From assembly GCF_015223055.1 (NCBI RefSeq), contig NZ_JADFBX010000004.1:496001-560000 (forward strand): a DNA stretch of 64,000 nt, read 5' to 3'. The translations under genes and the position numbers were made by a program. How positions within the stretch are numbered: the stretch's first letter is position 1; each line of letters begins with the position of its first letter. The notes beneath the pieces are model-generated. The model saw nothing but the letters and a program-made list of their open reading frames with translations, was not told where the DNA came from and made no database searches. Below, piece after piece: positions 51,390 to 59,846 of the stretch. The DNA is from Pedobacter sp. MC2016-24 (GTDB lineage Bacteria > Bacteroidota > Bacteroidia > Sphingobacteriales > Sphingobacteriaceae).

Positions 51390-54224
51390 ATGAAACCTGA
51401 ACAATTAGAACCTTTATTATCTGCCCTGATTCCGAAGAAACAAGTTAAATGTCAACTGATTGACTTAGTTGCCTACGCGTCTGACGCTGGGTTTTATTAC
51501 CTGCGGCCGAAGGCAGTTGTTTTACCAGATACGGAGGAGCAGATCATTCAACTGTTCCTTTTTTCTCAACAGCACGGCATTCCACTCGTTTTTCGTACTG
51601 CCGGAACAAGTTTATCCGGGCAGTCGGTTACCGATGGGATCCTGGTTGATCTGAGTCAGTATTGGGACCAGATTGTGGTGGAGAAGGCCGGTGATCTGGT
51701 GCGGGTACAGCCCGGAGCAGTGGGATCTGTCGTGAATGCCAGATTATCCAGATACGGAAGAAAAATAGGTCCTGATCCGGCAAGTATTACTTCAGCGATG
51801 ATGGGGGGGATCATTTCCAACAATTCAAGTGGCATGTGTTGCGGTGTAAGTAAAAACGCCTACCATACCACAAAATATATCCGCTTTATCTTGCCGAACG
51901 GGAAGTTATATACAACAGAAAACCAGCAGGACTACCAACGCTTTTCAGAAGAATGTCCGGCGCTTTCTCAGCAATTGAAAGTGTTACGTCAGCAGATTTT
52001 CGAACAGCCCGAGGTCCTGGAGCGGATCAGGCAAAAGTATCAGACCAAAAATACAGTAGGTTACGGATTAAATGCTTTTGTTGATTTTACGGAACCACTG
52101 GACATCATGGCGCATTTGCTGATTGGTGCCGAGGGTACCCTGGGATTTATTGCAGAGGCGGTATTGGAAAGTATCCCGGATTACCCGGAGAAATCGACTG
52201 CATTGCTTTACTTTTCGGACATTTATGCGGCCTGCAGGGCAATCGAACCGCTTACCTTATCAGGTGCGGCCGCAGTGGAACTGATGGATCGGGCTTCGCT
52301 CAGGTCTATTGAACATATTGCTGGCGTACCGGAGCTGATCAAGACCTTAGGTGCAGATGCTGCGGCACTTCTGGTGGAATACCATGCCGCAACTGTTCCG
52401 GAATTGCAGGGTTACCTGGCTCATTTTGAGTCGGTATCGGAAAGCCTGGCGCTGTTGACACCTGCTTCTTTTACGACCGTTAAAGCAGAACAGGCTTTGT
52501 TGTGGAAGGTGCGGAAAGGGATGTTCCCTTCAGTAGGCGCGGTAAGGGCAAGAGGAACTACGGTTATTCTGGAGGATGTGGCTTTCCCGGTTTCAAGACT
52601 TGGGGATGCGATCCTGGATCTGCAGGTGCTATTCAAAAAATATCAATACGACAATGCCATTATTTTTGGTCATGCAAAGGATGGAAATATCCACTTCGTG
52701 GTTACCCAGGCTTTCGATACCGAGGCAGAAATCACACGGTATCACCACTTTCTATCAGAGGTTGTTGCGCTGGTGGTCAACAAGTATGAAGGAACATTAA
52801 AGGCCGAACATGGGACCGGAAGGAACATGGCTCCCTTTGTAGAAACAGAGTGGGGCGGGGAAATCTACCAGATCATGAAAGCCATTAAGCTGGCAGTTGA
52901 CCCGGATAATCTGTTAAATCCTGGGGTCATTATCAATGAAAATAAATCTGCGCACATTACCAATTTAAAAGGTCTGACCCAGGTAGAAAAGGAAGTGGAC
53001 CAATGTATGGAATGTGGTTTCTGCGAACAGAAATGTCCGAGCCGCAACCTGACGCTGACACCGAGGAAGCGGATTGTGGTCAGAAGGGAATTGATTAAAC
53101 TTAAAAATACGGGTGTCAAAAAGGAGTATGCCGAACTTTTAAAGCAGTACCAATACCAGGGACTGGATACCTGCGCTGTAGATGGACTCTGCGCCACCGC
53201 CTGCCCGGTAGATATCAATACGGGCGACCTGGTGAAACGTTTGAGGCGGGAAAACCATTCGGCCATGGCGAACAAAGTTGCTTTGATGACTGCTGTGAAT
53301 TTCCGTTTGGTGGCAACCCTGGTGCGGGCGGCTTTAGCAGCCGGATTAACCATGAACCGGATTTTTGGAAAGCGCAGTATGATCGGAATTACTTCCGGCC
53401 TGAAAAGTGTAATCCCTGCATTTCCATTGTGGTCAAACCAACTGGCCCTGGCCAAAAAGCTCCGTGCCGGCAAACAGGAGGGCGCTACAAATGGTACGGT
53501 AGTTTATTTCCCCAGTTGCATTTCAAGAACGATGGGTGAACCTGATCCCAGGGAGAAAGGAGTGATGCAGACATTGATGGATGTTTCTGCTAAAGCAGGA
53601 ATCCATGTCCTGCTTCCATCTGAAGTGAGCAGGATGTGCTGCGGACAGATTTATTCGTCTAAAGGTTTTTATGATGCCTATACCTTTACCGTGAACCAGA
53701 CCATTGAGCAGCTTTGGCTGGCCAGCAACGAAGGTCGCTTTGGTATTGTTCTGGACATCAGTTCCTGTACACAGACTTTGTTAAATTGCAGAGCTGCGCT
53801 GAGCCCCTCAAACCAGGGAAAATTTGATGCGATGAAAATTATGGACAGCATCGATTACCTTCATGATTATATTCTACCGCACGTTTCGGTTGGGACTAAA
53901 AAGAAAAACATTGTAGTACATCCGGTATGCTCTCTGCAAAAAATGTCTGGACTGGAATTTAAATTCACTAAAGTAGCCAGTCATTTTGCTGAAAACGTTA
54001 CTGTTCCATTATTTGCGGGTTGCTGCGGTATGGCGGGTGACCGGGGTTTCTTACATCCTGAACTGACCCAGTCGGCCACTGCCGGAGAGGCTTCAGAAGT
54101 TAAAGCACAAGCCTTTGATGGCTATTATTCCTCATCCAAGACTTGCGAGATCGCTTTATCAGAAGCTGTCGGAAAAAATTATTATTCTATACTTCGTCTG
54201 GTAGACGAATGCGCTGTAAAATAA
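51390..54224 (+). CDS. FAD/Fe-S hydroxyacid dehydrogenase (glycolate or D-lactate type, GlcD-GlcF-like fusion)
   Basis: A 944-residue fused flavo-iron-sulfur enzyme. Residues about 35-175 are an FAD-binding PCMH domain (FRTAGTSLSGQSVTDGILVD, IGPDPASITSAMMGGIISNN). About 270-525 is an FAD-oxidase C-terminal domain ending IMKAIKLAVDPDNLLNPGVI. A Fe-S region follows with CMECGFCEQKCPSRN (near 538) and CAVDGLCATACPVDINTGD. CCG-type Cys motifs are SRMCCGQIYSSKG and FAGCCGMAGDRGF near the C-terminus. Such enzymes oxidise glycolate, D-lactate or other 2-hydroxyacids at the membrane. I start it at ATG 51390, not the TTG at 51372. Its place after aldolase and kinase points to oxidation of a small product of sugar cleavage. 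Confidence 0.88.
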   Translation: MKPEQLEPLLSALIPKKQVKCQLIDLVAYASDAGFYYLRPKAVVLPDTEEQIIQLFLFSQQHGIPLVFRTAGTSLSGQSVTDGILVDLSQYWDQIVVEKAGDLVRVQPGAVGSVVNARLSRYGRKIGPDPASITSAMMGGIISNNSSGMCCGVSKNAYHTTKYIRFILPNGKLYTTENQQDYQRFSEECPALSQQLKVLRQQIFEQPEVLERIRQKYQTKNTVGYGLNAFVDFTEPLDIMAHLLIGAEGTLGFIAEAVLESIPDYPEKSTALLYFSDIYAACRAIEPLTLSGAAAVELMDRASLRSIEHIAGVPELIKTLGADAAALLVEYHAATVPELQGYLAHFESVSESLALLTPASFTTVKAEQALLWKVRKGMFPSVGAVRARGTTVILEDVAFPVSRLGDAILDLQVLFKKYQYDNAIIFGHAKDGNIHFVVTQAFDTEAEITRYHHFLSEVVALVVNKYEGTLKAEHGTGRNMAPFVETEWGGEIYQIMKAIKLAVDPDNLLNPGVIINENKSAHITNLKGLTQVEKEVDQCMECGFCEQKCPSRNLTLTPRKRIVVRRELIKLKNTGVKKEYAELLKQYQYQGLDTCAVDGLCATACPVDINTGDLVKRLRRENHSAMANKVALMTAVNFRLVATLVRAALAAGLTMNRIFGKRSMIGITSGLKSVIPAFPLWSNQLALAKKLRAGKQEGATNGTVVYFPSCISRTMGEPDPREKGVMQTLMDVSAKAGIHVLLPSEVSRMCCGQIYSSKGFYDAYTFTVNQTIEQLWLASNEGRFGIVLDISSCTQTLLNCRAALSPSNQGKFDAMKIMDSIDYLHDYILPHVSVGTKKKNIVVHPVCSLQKMSGLEFKFTKVASHFAENVTVPLFAGCCGMAGDRGFLHPELTQSATAGEASEVKAQAFDGYYSSSKTCEIALSEAVGKNYYSILRLVDECAVK

Positions 54225-54238
54225 AAAAAACAACACAA

Positions 54239-55630
54239 ATGAAAACCTGTAAACTGTTCATTTTCCTTAGTCTGATTGCTTTACATTCGACTGCAAAAGT
54301 ATCTTTGCCTGCCGTTATCTCCAGTGGGATGGTACTCCAGCAGCAAAGTGAAGTGGCCTTATGGGGTAAGGCAAAATCCAGTTCAAAACTCAGCATTGTT
54401 ACTTCATGGAATAAAAAAACTTACAGTTTAACCACTGAAAAGGATGGTTCCTGGAAAACCACTGTTCAGACGCCAACCGCCGGAGGGCCTTATGGAATTA
54501 CTTTTAATGACGGAGAAAAGCTGGAGTTACAGGATGTGTTGATCGGGGAAGTCTGGGTGTGTTCTGGGCAGTCCAATATGCAAATGCCAGTTGGCGGTTT
54601 TATGAATGAACCTGTTGCCCACTCGTTAAATCTGTTGATGGAAGCTGAGGAGCAGGGTGTACGCTTGTTTAAAATCGAAAGAACCTGGGCAAATACACCC
54701 AGAACAGCATTAAAGGCCAGGTGGAAAAGCAGCAATGCTGAAAATATAAGTGATTTTAGTGCGGTGGGCTACCAGTTTGCCCGTATGCTGCAAAAACAAC
54801 TCCATGTACCTGTCGGCATTATTGAATCTGCATTTGGCGGAACGCCAATAGAAGCCTGGATGAAAAGCAATAGTCTGGCCGGTTTTACAGACTATCCTGT
54901 AAAAACAGATACCACCACTACAAACAGAAACGATGCCAGCGTATTGTTTAATGCCATGATTAACCCAATTGTTGGTTTCCATATCAAAGGCGTGATCTGG
55001 TACCAGGGTGAATCCAACCGGTCGACTGCAAATACCTATGACCGGAAAATGCAGGCGATGGTTAAAGAATGGCGCAACATCTGGGCTTGTGGCGACTGGC
55101 CTTTTTATTATGTACAGATCGCACCTTTTTTATACAAGGGCGACGAAAACAAACTCCCTTTGATGTATGAAGCTCAGGCCAGGGCTATGCGCCTGATCCC
55201 AAATTCCGGAATGGCGGTAAGTGTAGATGCAGGGAGCGAAGTCAGCATCCATCCATCAGATAAAACTGTGATCAGTCAGCGACTGGCCTATTGGGCTTTG
55301 GCCAAAACGTATGGTAAAAAAGGTATTCCTTACCAGGGTCCGAAATATAAATCTATCCAGACTGAAAACGGAAAAGCCATCGTAAACTTTGAGCATACCA
55401 ATAATGGTTTAACTGCTTATGATAAACCGTTGATTAATTTTGAAATCGCCGGGGAGGATCGGGTGTTTTATCCAGGTACAGCTATAATTTCGGGAAGCAC
55501 GGTGGTGGTGCAAAGTAATCGGGTGAGTAAGCCTGTCGCCGTACGTTACGCATTTAAAGATTGGTTGGCTGGTAACCTTTATAATGTTGATGGTTTGCCT
55601 GCTGCGCCCTTCAGAACAGATCAATGGTGA
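54239..55630 (+). CDS. Sialate O-acetylesterase-like SGNH hydrolase
   Basis: A 463-residue exported esterase (signal LFIFLSLIALHSTAKVSLPA). SASA-family hallmarks are VSLPAVISSGMVLQQQSEVA, the catalytic-Ser block WVCSGQSNMQMPVGG, GIIESAFGGTPIEAWM and GVIWYQGESN. Members remove acetyl groups from sialic acids or from plant and microbial polysaccharides. Here it probably deacetylates the glycan so the glycosidases can act. It follows the dehydrogenase by 14 bases and ends the tight part of the operon. The ATG at 54239 is chosen because it starts the signal peptide; the frame upstream lies in the previous gene. Confidence 0.88.
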   Translation: MKTCKLFIFLSLIALHSTAKVSLPAVISSGMVLQQQSEVALWGKAKSSSKLSIVTSWNKKTYSLTTEKDGSWKTTVQTPTAGGPYGITFNDGEKLELQDVLIGEVWVCSGQSNMQMPVGGFMNEPVAHSLNLLMEAEEQGVRLFKIERTWANTPRTALKARWKSSNAENISDFSAVGYQFARMLQKQLHVPVGIIESAFGGTPIEAWMKSNSLAGFTDYPVKTDTTTTNRNDASVLFNAMINPIVGFHIKGVIWYQGESNRSTANTYDRKMQAMVKEWRNIWACGDWPFYYVQIAPFLYKGDENKLPLMYEAQARAMRLIPNSGMAVSVDAGSEVSIHPSDKTVISQRLAYWALAKTYGKKGIPYQGPKYKSIQTENGKAIVNFEHTNNGLTAYDKPLINFEIAGEDRVFYPGTAIISGSTVVVQSNRVSKPVAVRYAFKDWLAGNLYNVDGLPAAPFRTDQW

Positions 55631-55754
55631 GCGCGCAATAAATTGGCAAACCCTAATTGTCCTTCATTTCCGGAAATGCAGTACCAAAATTGCGATTTAA
55701 ACTGAAATAATTCCAGAATTTGATAACTTGCAGGTACTAACATACAAACCAAAT

Positions 55755-56627
55755 ATGAATTTATTCAGACACCGTTTCTTTTTACCAGCCAGCTTTCTGC
55801 TGCTTTTATTCATTGGTCTGGCATCTTGCAAAACCAGGCAAAACCAGTCCGTTTCTAAACATCCCGAAGCTAAATTGGGATGGAAATTGGGTGCACAGGC
55901 TTATACCTTTAAACAGTTTACTTTCTCTCAGGCCATAGCTAAAATAGATAGTTGTGATTTAAGTTATGTGGAGGCTTATCCCGGACAGGAGATTGGTGCC
56001 GGTATCCCAGGTAAAATGGATTATAAAATGGATGCAGCTAAGCGTAACCTGATTTTAAAAAAGCTGCAGGAAAACCATGTTAAAATGGTGGCTTATGGTG
56101 TGGTTGGTGCCGATAATGAGGCCGACTGGATCAAAATATTTGAATTTTGTAAAGCCATGGGGGTAGAGACGATCACTTCTGAGCCCAATGAAAAATACCT
56201 GCAATTGCTTTCAGATCTTTGTGATCGATATCAGATCAATGTGGCCATTCACAACCACCCTAATCCTTCCCACTACTGGAACCCGGATATTGCCTTAAAT
56301 GCCATCAAAGGAAAAAGTAAGCGCCTGGGTTTATGTGCCGATATTGGTCATTGGGTGCGTTCCGGACTTGATCCTGTTGCCAGTTTAAAAAAGGCTTCGG
56401 GCCATGTACTTCACTTGCACATGAAGGACCTGAACGAAAAAAGCCGCAATGCACACGATGTACACTGGGGCGAGGGCGTTTGTGACATTGATGCTGTGAT
56501 CAAAGAGCTGAAAAGCCAAAACTTCAAAGGCGCAATATCTGCAGAATATGAATACAACTGGAACAGCAACAGCGCAGATGTGGCTGAAAGTGTAAAATAT
56601 TTCCGGAAGTCTTTTAATCAACCCTGA
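55755..56627 (+). CDS. Lipoprotein sugar phosphate isomerase/epimerase-like TIM barrel
   Basis: A 290-residue AP-endonuclease-2/xylose isomerase-like TIM barrel. The N-terminus is a lipoprotein signal (FFLPASFLLLLFIGLASC, Cys about 25). The barrel shows WKLGAQAYTFKQFTFSQAIA, VAYGVVGADNEADWIKIFEF, NVAIHNHPNPSHYWNPDIAL, GLCADIGHWVRSGLDPVASL, VLHLHMKDLNEK and AISAEYEYNW, with His, Glu and Asp residues suited to metal binding. Secreted members are common in Bacteroidetes sugar loci, sometimes next to 3-keto-glycoside enzymes. A CATTTCCGGAAATG palindrome at 55665-55678 lies upstream, so it may have its own promoter. Confidence 0.82.
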   Translation: MNLFRHRFFLPASFLLLLFIGLASCKTRQNQSVSKHPEAKLGWKLGAQAYTFKQFTFSQAIAKIDSCDLSYVEAYPGQEIGAGIPGKMDYKMDAAKRNLILKKLQENHVKMVAYGVVGADNEADWIKIFEFCKAMGVETITSEPNEKYLQLLSDLCDRYQINVAIHNHPNPSHYWNPDIALNAIKGKSKRLGLCADIGHWVRSGLDPVASLKKASGHVLHLHMKDLNEKSRNAHDVHWGEGVCDIDAVIKELKSQNFKGAISAEYEYNWNSNSADVAESVKYFRKSFNQP

Positions 56628-56634
56628 TTTTCCA

Positions 56635-56670
56635 CAACAGGCATGAGCGAACTGAAGCTCATGCCTGTTG
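56635..56670 (+). terminator. Terminator closing the polysaccharide locus
   Basis: CAACAGGCATGAGC and GCTCATGCCTGTTG form a perfect 14-bp stem with an 8-base loop, followed by GCTTTTG. It begins 8 bases after the stop codon at 56627. Confidence 0.85.
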
Positions 56671-56706
56671 GCTTTTGCAGATCACAAATGTTGTTTTTAT
56701 GAAACG

Positions 56707-56919
56707 CTAACCCAGGGCTAGTATTTGTTCAATAGAAAGTCCTGTAAGTTCAGAGATATCTTCCACAAGCATGCCCTTCATTTTTAATTTGAGCGCAATT
56801 TCGAGTGCCATTTCTTTCTTTTCCTTTGCAGCTTTAACGCGTTCTTCCTTGCGCGCTTCCCGTCTTCCTTGTTGATAAAAAGGATCTTTTTCTACTTTAA
56901 ATGTACCAACGATTCCCAT
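56707..56919 (-). CDS. Short Rpn/transposase-like C-terminal tail protein
   Basis: A 70-residue protein: MGIVGTFKVEKDPFYQQGRR, then a highly charged helix of Lys, Glu and Arg, then MKGMLVEDISELTGLSIEQI. The ending matches the C-terminal tail typical of the Rpn/PD-(D/E)XK 'transposase' proteins (short acidic-basic helix plus a TGLSxEEI motif), but the nuclease domain is missing. It could be a truncated remnant or an autonomous short form. The frame extends to 56982 through another start; the ATG at 56919 is preferred. Confidence 0.5.
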   Translation of the reverse strand: MGIVGTFKVEKDPFYQQGRREARKEERVKAAKEKKEMALEIALKLKMKGMLVEDISELTGLSIEQILALG

Positions 56920-57083
56920 AGCTATCTTAAAATGTGTTAGTGATCGCCAAATATAGGTTCTGGTTTTATAATTAAAAAACAATTTTAATCTAAAAATTAA
57001 CTCCTGAAAACTTTAACGATAATTATTTTGAGATTAAGCATGGAATTCTGTAATAAATCTCAAAAATTTGATATATCAACATT

Positions 57084-57500
57084 TTAGTCTGCGCGCCAGA
57101 TGATACTTAAAGTAAAGGTATAAACGAGTGTGATCCCTGCCCAAAAAAGGAAAGTTTCGAAAGAAGTTTCGGGGAAACGTGCACTTTGAGATAGAAATGC
57201 CGCACTGCATAACAGCAGGAGCAGCCCGGTTCCGCAGGACCAGATGATTTTGGGAATTTTGCCTGAAGCGCCGACAGGTTTTTCATTGGCAATTGATCCA
57301 GCACTTGCAGCTGTTTCAGTAAAATCGAATTCAATATTCAGTTGTTCGGCAAGAATTTTCAGTGTATAACTTCTTGGGTTAACTTCGCCATTCTCAATCC
57401 GCTGTATAGAGCGCAAACTGATGTTGCTGAGTTTCGCAAGTTCCAGTTGGGTAAGCCCTTTGGCCAGCCTGCCGGTTTTGATTCTGTTTGCGGTATTCAT
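57084..57500 (-). CDS. XRE-family HTH regulator with two membrane segments
   Basis: A 138-residue protein. Residues about 5-60 are an XRE HTH (RLAKGLTQLELAKLSNISLR, SIQRIENGEVNPRSYTLKIL). After a linker, two hydrophobic segments follow (IIWSCGTGLLLLLCSAAFL and FETFLFWAGITLVYTFTLSI). Membrane-attached XRE proteins of this layout occur in Bacteroidetes. The ATG at 57500 fits the start of the HTH. It is divergent from the CPBP protease gene; the 104-base gap may hold its target promoter. Confidence 0.75.
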   Translation of the reverse strand: MNTANRIKTGRLAKGLTQLELAKLSNISLRSIQRIENGEVNPRSYTLKILAEQLNIEFDFTETAASAGSIANEKPVGASGKIPKIIWSCGTGLLLLLCSAAFLSQSARFPETSFETFLFWAGITLVYTFTLSIIWRAD

Positions 57501-57604
57501 TGAGCTTGAAAGCATACGACAAAGGCGACATTTGTACGCCATTTGCAAATGGCGGCTTGTTTACGATCACAAAGGTAATAAGTTTGTTTCGTAAAGCACA
57601 TCTT

Positions 57605-58309
57605 ATGTACGGAATCCTGATTGAACTCCTGTTGTCTTATCTCTTGTTAAAATATCTGGCTAAAACCAATCTCCAGGCCATTGGCTTTTTGCCTTCTGGT
57701 ATACACCTATTGCAATTGTTGGTTGGGATACTTTGGGCAGTACTGTACCATTGCTGTTTTGAATATGGCCTTTCGTTATTGGTACATAATCCATGGAAGC
57801 TGAACCCGGCGTATGGTATTCCCGATTTCTGGTCTTCATTTGCATACCTGCTGCGTTCAGTAGTTTATGAAGAACTGATTTTCCGCGGAGCGCTCTTGTA
57901 TCTGCTTATACAGAGATTTGGGGGGCGCCTGGCGATGCTGGTATCGGCATTAAGTTTCGGGGTTTACCATTGGTTTGCCTGGCAAGCCTGGGGTAATCCG
58001 GCACAAATGCTGATGATCCTGGCCACAACCGGGTCAGTAGGTTTTGTGTTTGCCTATGCTTTTTATCGCAGTCGGTCGGTTTACCTACCCATTGGTTTGC
58101 ATTTTGGGAACAACCTGTCGGCGATGGTTATTTTCTCTAAAAGTGATATGCTGGGTAAGCAATTGTTGCTAAAGCAGTTTGTTCATGATCCGGTTGTACC
58201 CAATGCATTGATTTCTTTACCTGCATTATTTTTACATTTTGCGGGTTTCCAGTTGCTGACCTGGTTGATGCTGAAATGGTATTTTAGTTGGAGGAAATTG
58301 GCACCTTAA
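57605..58309 (+). CDS. CPBP-family intramembrane metalloprotease
   Basis: A 234-residue multi-pass membrane protein (Abi/CPBP family, related to eukaryotic Rce1). Motif 1 is YEELIFRGALLYLL, motif 2 is FGVYHWFAWQAWGNP, and motif 3 is PIGLHFGNNLSAMV, giving the Glu-Glu, His and His/Asn set expected for the zinc-like active site. Starts upstream of 57605 lie in the divergent gene's promoter. Substrates are unknown; some family members act in bacteriocin immunity. Confidence 0.85.
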   Translation: MYGILIELLLSYLLLKYLAKTNLQAIGFLPSGIHLLQLLVGILWAVLYHCCFEYGLSLLVHNPWKLNPAYGIPDFWSSFAYLLRSVVYEELIFRGALLYLLIQRFGGRLAMLVSALSFGVYHWFAWQAWGNPAQMLMILATTGSVGFVFAYAFYRSRSVYLPIGLHFGNNLSAMVIFSKSDMLGKQLLLKQFVHDPVVPNALISLPALFLHFAGFQLLTWLMLKWYFSWRKLAP

Positions 58310-58384
58310 ACCTTCAGCTATTGTTTTTTTGTGTAATTTGATCTTTTTCCTCCTTAAAAAGGAGCAAATAAAAAACACAAAACA

Positions 58385-58906
58385 ATGATTATAGAAACGG
58401 AGCGGCTTTATTTTCGCGAATTGGCAGAAACAGATGATGCCGCGATTTTTGAATTGGATTCAGATCCGGAGGTGCATCAATATTTAGGGCAGCATCCCAT
58501 TGCCAGTATAGCAGATGCCCGGCATAGCATCAAATTGATCCGTCAGCAATACATAGACAACGGGATCGGACGTTATGCCATCATCGAGAAAGACAGCCAT
58601 AATTTTGTAGGATGGGGCGCTTTTAAATTCATCACGCAACCAACCAATGGCCACCAGTTTTACCATGATCTGGGATATCGCCTGATCAAGAGGTATTGGG
58701 GTAGGGGATATGCTACAGAATCTTCCAAAGCAGCCGTTGATTATGCTTTTAAGCAGCTGAAATTACCAGCCATTTACGCCATTGCCGATGTCGGAAACCT
58801 GCAGTCGCAAAAGGTTTTAGAAAAATGCGGTTTAGTCAGAAATGGCGTATTTGATTACGACGGGGTTCCACATTACTGGTATGAAATGAAGAACCCTCAT
58901 GGTTAA
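58385..58906 (+). CDS. GNAT-family N-acetyltransferase (RimJ/RimL type)
   Basis: A 173-residue acetyltransferase: MIIETERLYFRELAETDDAA, LDSDPEVHQYLG, DLGYRLIKRYWGRGYATESSKA with the acetyl-CoA loop RGYATE, and VENLQSQKVLEKCG-like end (VGNLQSQKVLEKCGLVRNGV). RimJ/RimL relatives acetylate protein N-termini or small molecules. The target is unknown. It converges on the MgtC-like gene with a 4-base overlap of the 3' ends. Confidence 0.9.
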   Translation: MIIETERLYFRELAETDDAAIFELDSDPEVHQYLGQHPIASIADARHSIKLIRQQYIDNGIGRYAIIEKDSHNFVGWGAFKFITQPTNGHQFYHDLGYRLIKRYWGRGYATESSKAAVDYAFKQLKLPAIYAIADVGNLQSQKVLEKCGLVRNGVFDYDGVPHYWYEMKNPHG

Positions 58907-59538
58907 GTAAAACTAACGATTTCTGGCCGTGTAGCCAGGGTTTCGTTCATTTCTACGAGATACTTTTTTTTGCCTGACACTTTAAATATTACGATCAGGT
59001 GGTTGTTTTCTTTGCTGATCTCTAAACGTTCTAAAGAAAGGCCTTTGGTGTTTAAAGTGTCTTCCAATTGCTCAATCTGCTTAAAGTCCGGGTCGCGAAA
59101 CGTTACGCTCAGGAGTTTTTCTTTTTGCAGTTGCGCAATCATCCGCTCCACTTTGGTCACCATTAACAAGACACCGAGCGTAATGATGGTGAGGCATAAA
59201 GCCAGTGCATGGTAACCAATGCCGGTGGTCATGCCGATTGCGGCAGAGGTCCAGATGACAGCAGCGGTCGTGAGTCCACGTACAGAAATTTTGTCTTTAA
59301 ATATGACACCTGCGCCGATGAAGCCGATACCGGTAATGATATTTGCTGAGATCCGGTCATCAGCGCCAACACCATGTCGGGACACTATGGTAAAAATGGT
59401 AGAGCCCAATGAAATCAGGATGATGGTACGAAAGCCGGCAGACTTGTTTTTATATTCCCGTTCAAATCCTATTGCGCCTCCACAAATGATTGAAACAATC
59501 ATGGCGATCATATCTTCAAGTTCTACCGTAAAATCCAT
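58903..59538 (-). CDS. MgtC/SapB-family membrane protein
   Basis: A 211-residue protein. MgtC signatures: MIVSIICGGAIGFEREYKNK, SAGFRTIILISLGSTIFTIV, DRISANIITGIGFIGAGVIF, and GLTTAAVIWTSAAIGMTTG. About four to five TM segments are followed by an ACT-like cytosolic C-terminal domain (LLSVTFRDPDFKQIEQLEDT). MgtC proteins modulate ATP synthase or Mg2+ homeostasis under low magnesium in pathogens; in soil bacteria the role is less clear. The ATG at 59538 is used; the frame to 59592 begins with TTG. Confidence 0.9.
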   Translation of the reverse strand: MDFTVELEDMIAMIVSIICGGAIGFEREYKNKSAGFRTIILISLGSTIFTIVSRHGVGADDRISANIITGIGFIGAGVIFKDKISVRGLTTAAVIWTSAAIGMTTGIGYHALALCLTIITLGVLLMVTKVERMIAQLQKEKLLSVTFRDPDFKQIEQLEDTLNTKGLSLERLEISKENNHLIVIFKVSGKKKYLVEMNETLATRPEIVSFT

Positions 59539-59844
59539 AAATAACGCTTGTTTTAGTTGTGCTATCGCATGGCGACTCAAAAGGCCAATCAATTTTCAAT
59601 CCAAGTTTCTAAAATTTATCCCGGTAACGACTTAACCACGGCAATTACGCTCTTCGCGTAGTATAAAGCCGTGTTCGCGTAATAAAATTGGCAATGCCCG
59701 TTTTTTAAAATATGTTTGATTCCCCTTATGGTATAATTGATACAGGACGGATGTCCATTAAAATACCACAAATCCCTAGTACGTGATTTTTTAGCTAAAA
59801 TTGGTACAAATAATAAACGCTGCCTGCTAGGGCGGCGTTTATTA
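59539..59844 (-). other. Gene-free region upstream of the MgtC-like gene, with nested hairpins
   Basis: No convincing gene in these 306 bases. An outer stem CACGGC (59637-59642) / GCCGTG (59668-59673) encloses an inner stem TACGC (59646-59650) / GCGTA (59656-59660), and TTCGCGTA repeats again at 59674-59681. On the minus strand this could be a structured leader of the MgtC gene (inference). Position 59809-59844 belongs to the Fic gene terminator. Confidence 0.4.
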
Positions 59845-59846
59845 TT
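59809..59846 (-). terminator. Hairpin at the end of the Fic gene
   Basis: AATAATAAACGC and GCGTTTATTATT form a 12-bp stem, extended by GCC/GGC inside; it overlaps the Fic stop codon. The T-run after it on the minus strand is weak (TTATTATTTG). Confidence 0.55.

Noticed and set aside
52865..53473. 202-residue minus-strand open frame inside the FAD/Fe-S dehydrogenase gene
   Set aside because: Ser/Arg/Phe-rich low-similarity translation opposite the conserved Fe-S motifs; no start context or domain.
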